Below are positions 53,522-62,700 of a DNA stretch of 64,000 nucleotides, piece after piece; within the stretch, counting starts at the first letter, position 1, and every line of letters starts with the position of its first letter. The notes under the pieces were generated by a model. The model was given only the letters and a program-made list of their open reading frames with translations. It was not told the origin of the DNA and searched no databases. Both the position numbers and the translations under genes were made by a program. The DNA comes from Frankia alni ACN14a (GTDB lineage: Bacteria; Actinomycetota; Actinomycetes; Frankiales; Frankiaceae), in NCBI RefSeq assembly GCF_000058485.1, contig NC_008278.1, positions 3,094,962-3,158,961 of the forward strand, given 5' to 3'.

Positions 53522-54435
53522 GCCCCCTCACCGGAGGGGACGCCCACCGCCTGGTGCCGGTGCACCCAGTCGATCGTCAGTTCGCGGACGCGCCGGTGCG
53601 ACTCGACGAGCACCGAATGGTCCTGATCCGGCACGATCACCGTGTGGCAGTCGGGAAGAACGCTCTGTAACAGATAGGGGTCCTCCGCCTGGAAGCCGTC
53701 GCTGCCCAGGATGCTCAGCACCGGCTGCTGGATGCGGGCCAGGTCCTCCAGGTCGAGCAGCGGGCCCTGCGGGATCTCGTCGGCCATCGACGTCTCCTGC
53801 AGGCGCCGGTAGGCCAGCCGGGACAGCCGGACGTAGTGGGAGCCGAAGGTCTTCTGCAACCAGGCGTAGGTGTCCTCGCGGCCGAGGTCGCGCCGGGTGT
53901 TCTCCAGCATCAGCCCCACCCGGTCGGCCCACGGCTGCGTCGGCGGCTCGGCCTCGATCGTGACGATGCTCGCCACCCGGTCCGGGTGGGCGGCCGCGAA
54001 GGCATAGGCGATCGTGCCGCCGAAGCTGTTGCCCACCAGGTGCACCGGCTCGTCGATGCCCAGGGCTGCCAGCAGGCCGGCGAGATCGGCGACGAAGTCA
54101 CCGACGGTGTAGCCCCGCGCGGGCCGGCCGCTGTTGCCGTGCCCGCGCAGGTCGTAGAACACCGCGTCGATGCCGGCGGCCGCCAGTGGGGCGGCCATCG
54201 TCAGGTAGAAGCTGGCCAGGCTGTCGGTGCCCAGGCCGTGCACGCAGACCAGCGTCGGCGCCGCGCCCGCGGGCCGGGCCGGGTCGCCGAGGTCGGTGCT
54301 GGTGGTGGTGGCGGCGGGGGCGGGGGCGGGGGCGACACCGGGGCCGGGCGCTGCGAGCTCGCCCCGCTGCTGGCGGCGTTTGCCCCGTTCGTGGAGGTAG
54401 TGGAGGTCGTTGCCGTTGACGTCGATGATCGGCAC
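53518..54435 (-). CDS. Alpha/beta hydrolase
   Basis: 305 aa. Oxyanion region VHGLG (65-69), nucleophile Ser137 in GNSFGG, acidic residue in ILGSDGF and His in QDHSVL complete the triad. A ~35-residue Pro/Ala-rich insertion (25-60) lies before the second strand. Lying between the acyl carrier protein and the glycosyltransferase, it could act as a thioesterase releasing the acyl chain or as a transesterase; sequence cannot tell. It begins 2 nt after the ACP stop. Confidence 0.88.
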   Translation of the reverse strand: MPIIDVNGNDLHYLHERGKRRQQRGELAAPGPGVAPAPAPAATTTSTDLGDPARPAGAAPTLVCVHGLGTDSLASFYLTMAAPLAAAGIDAVFYDLRGHGNSGRPARGYTVGDFVADLAGLLAALGIDEPVHLVGNSFGGTIAYAFAAAHPDRVASIVTIEAEPPTQPWADRVGLMLENTRRDLGREDTYAWLQKTFGSHYVRLSRLAYRRLQETSMADEIPQGPLLDLEDLARIQQPVLSILGSDGFQAEDPYLLQSVLPDCHTVIVPDQDHSVLVESHRRVRELTIDWVHRHQAVGVPSGEGA

Positions 54436-54437
54436 GG

Positions 54438-54746
54438 TCAGTCCACGCCTGCCGGGGCGCCCAGCCGGGAGCGGACGAACGCCACGATGTCGCCCACGGT
54501 GAGCGCGATGACCTCGGTGAGATCCTTCTCGGCAAGGAACTCGGCGAGACTGACGTTCTCGCCGTACCGCTCGGCGAGCATGCCGCCGAGCGTGACCAGG
54601 TCGATGCTCTCCATCTCCAGGTCGTCGTGGAAGGCCGTGGTCATCTCGACGCGCACGTCGCCCAGGCCGTATTTCTCCAGGATGCGGGCGATCATCGCGC
54701 CGATCTCGGCGAGCAGCGTGCCGGACAGCTCGTCATCGTGCGTCAT
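54438..54746 (-). CDS. Acyl carrier protein
   Basis: 102 aa. The phosphopantetheine attachment site is Ser47 in DLEMESIDLV. The size and acidic helices are standard. Its start lies 14 nt inside the end of the large synthase gene, so translation is coupled. It is a free-standing partner for the two multidomain synthases, which would explain why the middle synthase shows no carrier domain of its own. The ATG has AGGAAT-type purines upstream. Confidence 0.94.
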   Translation of the reverse strand: MTHDDELSGTLLAEIGAMIARILEKYGLGDVRVEMTTAFHDDLEMESIDLVTLGGMLAERYGENVSLAEFLAEKDLTEVIALTVGDIVAFVRSRLGAPAGVD

Positions 54747-57700
54747 GGTGCGATTCCTCTCGACTGGGGGTGCCTGTCGTCCAGGCGACCACGTACCGGT
54801 GCCGCGTCCCCGCGGTGGCGTGCCCCTGCTGCGCGGCGGGCGCGTCGATCTCGGCGTAGCCCACGGCGTACCGCTGCGGCGGCGGCGCGCCAGGACCGCC
54901 GTCACCGCCGTCCGGGTCGGCGCCGACCGCGACGATCAGCGTGCCGTCGGGGCCCGTGGCCACGACCCGGGCAACGGCGTGACCGCCGGCCCGGCTCGCG
55001 GCCTGCCGGGCGGCGGCGAACCGGGCCCGCCAGCGGGCCGCCGCCTGGTCGCCTTCTGCCCGGCACTCTCCGCGCAGCCGGCGCAGCAGCTGTCTCTCCG
55101 CGGTGTCCGCGGGGTCCGCGACGGCCGGCCCGGCCGGGGGATGGGGCGTAGCCGGAAGGGCGGGGTCGGCCGGGTCGATCCTGGCGAGCGCGATGCCGAC
55201 GCCACCGCCGCGTCCCTCGCGCGCGGGGCGGGCGAGGGCCACGGCCAGTCCGGCGTCGTGGGCGACCGACAACGCGAAGGGCGCCAGCGCGCCGCCGTGA
55301 GCCCCCGTCACCGTCGTGCTGGCCACCACGTCAGCGGTCCCACCGGCGCCGGTTCCACCGGGGCCGGTCGCACCGGGGCCGATCACCGCGTCGGTGACGT
55401 GCAGCTCGGCGGGGAACAGGGGGCCGTGGCCCGCCGCCCACAGCCGGGTGCGCACGGCGTCCTTCGCCGCGATCCGGCGCAGCAGCCAGGCGCGCCGCGC
55501 CGGCGGCGGGGTCGCGTCGTGCACCGCCCGCTCGGCGGCGCCGGTGACGCTGCCCAGGACCAGCTCCCGCGTCGCCAGATCGGGCCACTGTTCGGTGACG
55601 CGCACCCAGCCGCCGGGCTGCGCCAGCGCGAACGGGTGCCGGTCCGGATGGCGGAACGCCTCGTCGAGCGCCGGATCGAGGCCGAAGCGGCGGTCCACCC
55701 AGCCCTCGACCTCGGCCCAGACCTCGGTGCCGTCGACGAGCTGCAGGTGGGCGTGGACCCACTGGTCGTCCATCCAGGTCACCCACGCCTGGCAGGTCAC
55801 CGGGGTGCCCGGCGCCGGCTCCGGTCCGTACAGCCGCACCCCGCCGATGCGCACCGGGAACAGCACCAGCCCGTCGCGGGCCTGGGTGCGGATCCAGTAG
55901 CCGAGCAGCTGGCCGGCGGCGTCGAGCAGCGAGCCGGGTGCGCGGGTGCCGGTGAGCACCGCGCGCACGCCGTGGGCGCTGTGGCCGAGCAGGGCCGTCA
56001 CGCCCTGGAACGCCGGGCCGTGGAACATCCACCGTTCGCGGTAGAAGTCCCGCGCGTTGATGATCGGCGGCTGCTCGGCGGCCGGGTCGACCGGCCAGCG
56101 CGCCGGCCGGGACGCCGGATAGCGATCGGCGACGACGACCTGGGCGCTGGCGTAGCCGGCGAACGTGACCTGCAGCCGGTCGGGCCCCGCCGGCGCGATC
56201 CTGACCGCCACCTCCCGGGTGGGGGTGGCGGGCAACCAGGCGTCGAAGCGGGCGTCGGCGACGCCGACGGCGATCAGCCCCGACGCCCGCTCGGCGGCGT
56301 CCATCATCAGCCGGACGGTCGTCGTCGCCGCCACCACCGGGCGTCGGTCGGCGTCGTCGGGCCAGCCGGGGCGCTGCGCGTGCAGTGCGTGGTCGAGCAG
56401 GTGGGGCATCGCCTCCAGGGAGACTCGAAGGATCGCCTCCCAGCCGGCGCCGCTGCGCGTCGGAGTGCTCAGCGCGGGTTCGGTCGGCCGCGGTGGCGCG
56501 GCGAAGGCGCTGGCCAGCACGGACGCGGCGGTCTCGGCGGTGTCGTCGAGCAGGGCCATGAGCTCGCCGGCCAGGGGATCGCGGGCGGCCCACGCGGCCA
56601 GCGGGCTCGCCGACCGGGCCGGCTCCAGCCTGGGCAGCGCCGACGGGTCGAGGTGGACCGACGCCGCCCCCAGATCGAGGCGGACCAGCGGGCCACCGCG
56701 GCGACCCGTCGCCCCCGCACCGCCCGCGCCGCCCGCGCCGCCCGCGCCGCCCGCGGGGGTCTCGGGGGTCGCGTCGACCGCGGGAGTCGCCGGGACAGCC
56801 GCACCGCCGGCGGGAAGGGGAGCAGGCGGCGCCGTACCGACGCCCGGGGAGTCCAGGGCGGCGAAATCGGGGTCGCCGTGCTCCACCCACAGGGCGACGG
56901 CGAGCCGGCGCAGCTGCCCGAGCCCGTCGCGTTCGGAGCTGTTCGCCGCGATCGTCAGGTGCGGTGTCGACTCCAGGGTGGCGTCGACGAGCCCCCCGAG
57001 TCGTCCGGGCCCGACCTGCACGAACACCCCGACGCCGGCGGCGGCCATCGCCTCGACGACCTGCCGGAACAGCACCGGTTCGAGCAGGTGCCGGACGAAC
57101 AGCTCGCGGATCGCGTCGGTGTCGTCCGGATACGGCGAGGCGGTCGTGGCCGACCACAGCTCGATCTGGGGCGCCCGGCGGATCCGCATCCGCTGGGTGC
57201 GTTCCCGCAGTCCGGCGAGGTAGGGCCGCAGCATCGGGGTGTGAAAGCCGGAGCGGAACGGCAGGATCTGCACGACGACGTTGCGTCGGCGCAGCCCGCG
57301 GGCGAGCTCGGCGATCCGCGCCGGCGGTCCGCACACCACCGTCTGCGTCGGGGCGTTGTCGTGGGAGAGCACGACTCCGGGATGGTCGGCGATCGCGGCC
57401 AGGGCGTCGTCGTGCGAGCAGCTCAGCGACGCGTAGTCCACCTCGGGCACGGCACCGTCGTACGGGTCGGCGCCGAAGATGTCGGCGTCGACCTCCGCCT
57501 CGTCGAACAGGCCCGCGGCGAACATCGCGCTCCACTCGCCGATGCTGTGCCCGGCCACGGCGTCGGGCTCGACGCGCAGCCGGCGCAGCGTCCGGTCGAG
57601 CACGCGACTGGTGGCCAGCACGCTGGTGCCGTGCGTGCCCAGGCCGTCGGCGGACAGCCGCGGCGGCGCGAACCCGAAATGCGCGCACACGTCGTCGAGC

Positions 57701-59667
57701 CGCGGGGCGAACTCGGCCTCCAACCCCGGGAAGACGAACGCCACCCGCGCCGGCTTCGGGCCGGCGAGCAGGCCGGACGCGCTGTACCAGACCTCGCTGC
57801 GACCCCGCCAGGCGTCCCAGGCCCCGGTGCGGGCCCCGCCGGCGGCGTGCCGGGCGGCGGCGAGCCGGCGCGGGGTGGGATGGACCAGGCCGAGGCGGGC
57901 GCCGGGACCCGAGTACGCGGGCGTGCCGCCGGCCGTCGCGCGCAGGGTCGCGTCGTCGGCGTCGAGCTGGCCGGCGAGCTCGCGCGGCGTCGCCGCGGCG
58001 AAGCGGAGGACGATGTCGGCCTCGCGGACCGTCGCCGTCGCGCTTGCCGTTGCCGTTGCCGTTGCCATCACCGTTGCGGCCGCGGCGGGTGCGGCGGACT
58101 GGCCCGCGGAGGCCGGGTCCCGCCGCGCCCCCGGCGAGTCGGCCCCCGCGGGGGATCCGGGTGCCCCGGCCCCGGCGCGCGGGGCGGTGGGGGGCGGTGC
58201 CTCCTCCAGCAGCACGTGGGCGTTCGTCCCGCCGAACCCGAAGGCGTTCACCCCGGCGCGCCGCGGCCCGGCGCTCTCCCACGGCGCGGCCGTCAGTAGC
58301 GGGCGAAACCGCGTCCGGGTCAGCGCCGGATGCGGATCCTCGCAGTTGACCGCCGGCAGCAGGACGCGGTTGTGCAGGGCCAGCGCGGCCTTCACCAGCC
58401 CGGCGACACCGGCCGCCGCCATCGCGTGCCCGATCATCGACTTGACCGAGCCGAGCACGCCGATGTCGTCCCGGTCGCTGCCGAAGACCTGGGCCAGGGT
58501 CGCGAGTTCCGCGGCGTCCCCCGCCGGCGTCGCGGTGCCGTGCGCCTCGATCATGCCGACCGAGTGCCGGGCGCGTGGATCGAGTCCGGCCGCGGCCCAG
58601 GCCCGTTCGACGGCGAGGGCCTGCCCGGCCGGCTCCGGATTCACCAGGCCGCCGCCGCGCCCGTCGCTGGACGTCCCGGTGCCGCGGATCACCGCGTACA
58701 CCCGGTCGCCGGCGCGCTGGGCGTCGTCGAGGCGCTTGAGCACGACGACGCCGGTGCCCTCGCCGATGAGGATGCCGTCCGCGGCGCGGTCGAACGGCCG
58801 GCTCTGCTGGCGCGCCGACAGCGCCCCGAGCTGCGCGAAGGTGCTCCACAGGGTGATGTCGTGGCAGTGGTGGACGCCGCCGGCGAGCACCGCGTCGCAG
58901 CGCCCGGCGGCGAGCTCGGCGACCGCGCTGTCCACGGCGATCAGCGACGAGGCACAGGCCGCGTCCACCGTGTACGCGGGGCCGCGCAGGTCGAGCCGGT
59001 TCGCGATCCGGGACGCGGCCAGGTTCGGCACCATCCCGATCGCGCCGTCCGGGCGCTGCGGGCCGAGTTGGTCGGTGAAGGCCGCCCGGATCCGGTCGAG
59101 CTCGCCCGCGCCCAGGGCGGGCAGCAGCGTGCCGAGGGTGGACACGAGCTGGTGGGCGGTGCGCAGCCGCTGGTCGAGGCGGGCCAGGCCGGCGCCGAGG
59201 TAGCCGCCGCGGCCAAGGATGACGCCGACGCGGGCCGGGTCGCCGAGCCGGGCGGCGCCGCCGGCGTCGTCGATCGCGCTCGCGGCGACCTGCAGCGCGA
59301 GAAGCTGGTCGGGTTCGATGCCGGCGACGTCGGCGGGCGGGATGCCGAAACGCAGCGGGTCGGCGTAGGCGTACTCGTCGACGAACCCGCCGCGGCGGCA
59401 GTAGATCCGCTCCGCGTGGTGGTCGTCGGCGCCGGCCGGGTCGTAGAAGCGGGGATCCCAGCGGTGCGGCGGCGCCTCGCTGATCGACTCGATCCCGCCC
59501 AGCAGGTTCTGCCAGTAGGCGGCGAGGTCCGGTGCACCCGGCAGCAGCACCGCCATGCCGACGACGGCGATCGGTGGCTGGCGCCAGCCACCGGCGGCGG
59601 GGCCGGGCGGCGCGACGGCCCGGGACGGGCGCGCCGGTAAGGAGGGCGGGGCCGGCGAGGGCGTCAT
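54733..59667 (-). CDS. Multidomain secondary-lipid/polyketide synthase: KS-AT-DH and PPTase-like end
   Basis: 1644 aa; AAGGAG lies 10 nt before the ATG. A ketosynthase fills ~30-490 with Cys238 (DAACASS), His in EAHGTATPAGD and His in KSMIGHAMAAAG, so it should be active. An acyltransferase-like region follows (GHSIGEWSAMF). A double-hotdog dehydratase (LLDHALHAQRPGWPDD, then FHGPAFQGV and LLDAAGQLLGYW) spans ~1040-1390. The last ~230 residues resemble a phosphopantetheinyl transferase (RAWLLRRIAAKDAVR; FALSVAHDAGLAVALA), but the usual VGIDVE reads VGIALARID. This order resembles PUFA or secondary-lipid synthase subunits more than modular PKS. No carrier domain is present; the adjacent ACP probably serves. 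Confidence 0.9.
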   Translation of the reverse strand: MTPSPAPPSLPARPSRAVAPPGPAAGGWRQPPIAVVGMAVLLPGAPDLAAYWQNLLGGIESISEAPPHRWDPRFYDPAGADDHHAERIYCRRGGFVDEYAYADPLRFGIPPADVAGIEPDQLLALQVAASAIDDAGGAARLGDPARVGVILGRGGYLGAGLARLDQRLRTAHQLVSTLGTLLPALGAGELDRIRAAFTDQLGPQRPDGAIGMVPNLAASRIANRLDLRGPAYTVDAACASSLIAVDSAVAELAAGRCDAVLAGGVHHCHDITLWSTFAQLGALSARQQSRPFDRAADGILIGEGTGVVVLKRLDDAQRAGDRVYAVIRGTGTSSDGRGGGLVNPEPAGQALAVERAWAAAGLDPRARHSVGMIEAHGTATPAGDAAELATLAQVFGSDRDDIGVLGSVKSMIGHAMAAAGVAGLVKAALALHNRVLLPAVNCEDPHPALTRTRFRPLLTAAPWESAGPRRAGVNAFGFGGTNAHVLLEEAPPPTAPRAGAGAPGSPAGADSPGARRDPASAGQSAAPAAAATVMATATATASATATVREADIVLRFAAATPRELAGQLDADDATLRATAGGTPAYSGPGARLGLVHPTPRRLAAARHAAGGARTGAWDAWRGRSEVWYSASGLLAGPKPARVAFVFPGLEAEFAPRLDDVCAHFGFAPPRLSADGLGTHGTSVLATSRVLDRTLRRLRVEPDAVAGHSIGEWSAMFAAGLFDEAEVDADIFGADPYDGAVPEVDYASLSCSHDDALAAIADHPGVVLSHDNAPTQTVVCGPPARIAELARGLRRRNVVVQILPFRSGFHTPMLRPYLAGLRERTQRMRIRRAPQIELWSATTASPYPDDTDAIRELFVRHLLEPVLFRQVVEAMAAAGVGVFVQVGPGRLGGLVDATLESTPHLTIAANSSERDGLGQLRRLAVALWVEHGDPDFAALDSPGVGTAPPAPLPAGGAAVPATPAVDATPETPAGGAGGAGGAGGAGATGRRGGPLVRLDLGAASVHLDPSALPRLEPARSASPLAAWAARDPLAGELMALLDDTAETAASVLASAFAAPPRPTEPALSTPTRSGAGWEAILRVSLEAMPHLLDHALHAQRPGWPDDADRRPVVAATTTVRLMMDAAERASGLIAVGVADARFDAWLPATPTREVAVRIAPAGPDRLQVTFAGYASAQVVVADRYPASRPARWPVDPAAEQPPIINARDFYRERWMFHGPAFQGVTALLGHSAHGVRAVLTGTRAPGSLLDAAGQLLGYWIRTQARDGLVLFPVRIGGVRLYGPEPAPGTPVTCQAWVTWMDDQWVHAHLQLVDGTEVWAEVEGWVDRRFGLDPALDEAFRHPDRHPFALAQPGGWVRVTEQWPDLATRELVLGSVTGAAERAVHDATPPPARRAWLLRRIAAKDAVRTRLWAAGHGPLFPAELHVTDAVIGPGATGPGGTGAGGTADVVASTTVTGAHGGALAPFALSVAHDAGLAVALARPAREGRGGGVGIALARIDPADPALPATPHPPAGPAVADPADTAERQLLRRLRGECRAEGDQAAARWRARFAAARQAASRAGGHAVARVVATGPDGTLIVAVGADPDGGDGGPGAPPPQRYAVGYAEIDAPAAQQGHATAGTRHRYVVAWTTGTPSREESHHDAR

Positions 59668-59724
59668 CGTGGTCGGACTCCTTGGACCGGGAGGGACGGG
59701 CGGGGACGGGGCCGCGGCGGCCGG

Positions 59725-62700
59725 TTACCAGTCCGATGCCGTGTAGACGACCGCGGGGGCGTCGCGGGGCCCCCAGGCGAGCTCGCGCAGCAGGCACAGG
59801 TGACCGGCGTCGGGGTCGATGAGATCCACCCCGCGGCGCGCGAACTCCGCCTCGAGCCCGGGGTCGACCATCCCCGGATGCGCGGCCGACGGCGCCCACG
59901 GACCCCAGTGCACGGTGATCGTCCGGGTGTCCCGGTGGCGGGCCCAGGCGGCCCCGAGGGTCTCCAGCGCGTCGTTCGCGGCGGCGTAGTCCCCCTGACC
60001 GCGGTTGCCCAGGACGCCCGCGATGCTGCCGAAGAAGGCCAGGAACCGGGGCGCGACGGGCAGTTCGGCGAGCGCGGCCAGCAGGGTCCGGGCCCCGGCG
60101 ACCTTGGTGTCGAACACCCGCCGGAACGACTGCGGATCCTTGTCCGCGACGAGGGCGTCCTCGATGACCCCGGCCGAGTAGACGACGCCGTCGAGGCGGC
60201 CGTGGCGGGCGAAGACCTGCTTGACCGCCTGCTGGACGGCGTCGGCGTCCAGGACGTCGAGCTGGCGGTACCGGGCCTGGCCACCGCGCGCCTCGACGTC
60301 GGCGAGGGTCGCGGCGATCTCCCGCCCGGCGAGGACGGCGGCGACCGCGCGGCGCGCCTCCCCGGGCGTGCGGTGCCCGAGCTCGCGTACCGCCTGGATC
60401 AGACCGGCGCGGTCGACGATCCCGGCGGTGCGGGGATGCTCCGCGGCCGGCGGGGCGGTGCGCCCGGCGAGTTCGAGCCGGCAGCGCGCGGCGCCCGCGA
60501 GCAGCGTCGTGAACCCTGCGGTGATGCCCCGGGCCCCGCCGACGAGCAGGATGACGGCGTCGCGGTCGAGGCCGAGCGCCGCAGCCTCCGCCGCGCCGTC
60601 GGCGGCGGGCCCGGCGCCCGCGGCGGCCAGCGGTCCCGGCGGCACCGCCGTGAGCCGCTCTCCGAGCCGGACGCCGCCGCGGTGGACGACGACCGCCCCG
60701 GACCCGGTGGACCGGCCGAGCTCGGCGACCAGGACGTCCGCCGCCGCGCGGGCGGCGTCGAGCTCGACGAGCCGCACCAGCCGATCCGGATATTCCCTGG
60801 CCAGCGTCCGGAACAGCCCACGCAGGCCGGCGGCGCGCTCGGTGGGCAGCGCCCGCCCCGACCCGGCGGGACTGGTCGCGTCGGTCGCGTCGGTTGGGTC
60901 GGTTGGGTCGGCGGCGAGTGAGCTGACGGCGAGCACCCAGCGGGGCCCGGCGCGCAGCACGGCCTGGATCGCCGCGAAGGTCTCGGGCAGCTCCGGCTCG
61001 CCCTCGGCGCGACCCCAGCCGCACAGGTAGACCACCCCGTCGACTCGCTGCGGCGCAGCCGTGGCCAACGCGGAAGCGGTGCGCATGGTGACCGTAGCTC
61101 CGAGGTCCGCCAGCCGGGTGACCACCGCGTCGGCGACGTGGTGCGCCGTCACGTCACCGAACACCGTCCACTCGGTGCCGGTGAGGTCGACCGAGGCGGC
61201 GAGCAGCGGCGCGGGGACGGTCGTGAGCACGAACCGGGTCGGCGCCCGCCCACCAGCGCGCCCGCCGGGCTCGCCTGGCCCGGAGCCGACGGCCGGTGCG
61301 ACCGTCCCCGTAGCCACCGCGGGCGCCATGGCGGTCGGGGACGCCGGAGGCGCGCCGGATGCTGGGGACGCGGTGGTTGCTGGGGACGCGGTGGTTGCTG
61401 GGGACGCGGTGGTTGCTGAGGGCACGGCGGGTGCGCCGGGGCCAGGTGCTGCGGCCCGTTCGGTGAGCCAGGTGGTGATGGCGCGGACGGTGCGTAGTCG
61501 GCTCAGTTCCTCGACGGCGCGGGGGCCGTGTGTGTCGGTGAGGTGGAGTCGTTGGGTGAGCTGGCCGGCGATCTCGGTGCGTTTGATGGAGTTGACCGAC
61601 AGGTCGGTTTCGAGGTCCAGGTCGGGTTCGATCATCTCGGTGGGGTAGCCGGTGCTGCCGGCGAGGAGATCCAGCACGACGCCCTGGAGCTCGGCCTCAC
61701 CCGGCAGGGCCTCGCCTGGCACGGCCTCGCCTGGCAGGGCCTCGCCTGGCACGGCCTCGGGGGCCGGCGCCGCGGCCGCGTCCGCCGTCGGGGTGCGTTC
61801 GGTGAGCCAGGTGGTGATGGCGCGGACGGTGCGTAGTCGGCTCAGTTCCTCGACGGCGCGGGGGCCGTGTGTGTCGGTGAGGTGGAGTCGTTGGGTGAGC
61901 TGGCCGGCGATCTCGGTGCGTTTGATGGAGTTGACCGACAGGTCGGTTTCGAGGTCCAGGTCGGGTTCGATCATCTCGGTGGGGTAGCCGGTGCTGCCCG
62001 CGAGGAGATCCAGCACGACCGCGCCGAGGTCGACCGCCGCGGCACCGCCACCGTTGCCGACCTCCCCGCCGACCCCGCCGGTCTCCACGCCGACCCCGCT
62101 GTTCCCCGCGCCGACCCCGCTGTTCCCCTCGCCGACGCCGCCGTCTCCGGCGCCGGATCCGCCGTCTGCCGTGGCGAGTCGGCCGTCTGCCGTGGCGAGT
62201 GGGCCGTCTGCGGCGGCGGGTCGGCCGTCACCGCCGCCGGGCCGGCCGGTCCCTGCCGGGGCGATGGCCGCCGCCGGGCCCAGCAGCGGCGCCGTCGTCC
62301 CCACCGCGGCGAGGGCCGACGGCACCGCTGGGCCGGCTCCGGCCGGGGGGGTGGCCGGGGTGCCCAGGTAGGACAGCAGGACGTCGCGCTGAGCGGCAAG
62401 CATGTCTCGTGCGGTCGTGAGGAAGTGGCCGACCAGTGCCTCCCGGGTCGGCGCACCCGCGTCCCGTCCCGCGCCAATCTCCTGCCCGCCCAGTCCCGGC
62501 TGTGGCTGGTTGAGTGTCCCCGGCTGTGCGAAGGCTGCCGCCTGGACGAACGCCCCCGGCTGCGCCGGTGCGGCGGGCAGGCCGCCGCCAGAGGGCTGGG
62601 CGAGCGTTGTGGGCTGTCCGGACAGCGACGTCCGGGCCGGTGCGAGGGGGACCCGTCGGGCCGGTGTGAGTCCGCCCGGCAGCGGCTCGCCGTCGGCCGT

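Noticed and set aside
53836-58299. 1487-codon plus-strand frame across the lipid operon
   Set aside because: Shadow of the minus-strand genes, without domains.
55331-61024. 1897-codon minus-strand frame crossing both synthase genes
   Set aside because: It is an out-of-register shadow: composition is Arg/Pro/Ala only, while the annotated frames carry complete catalytic motifs.
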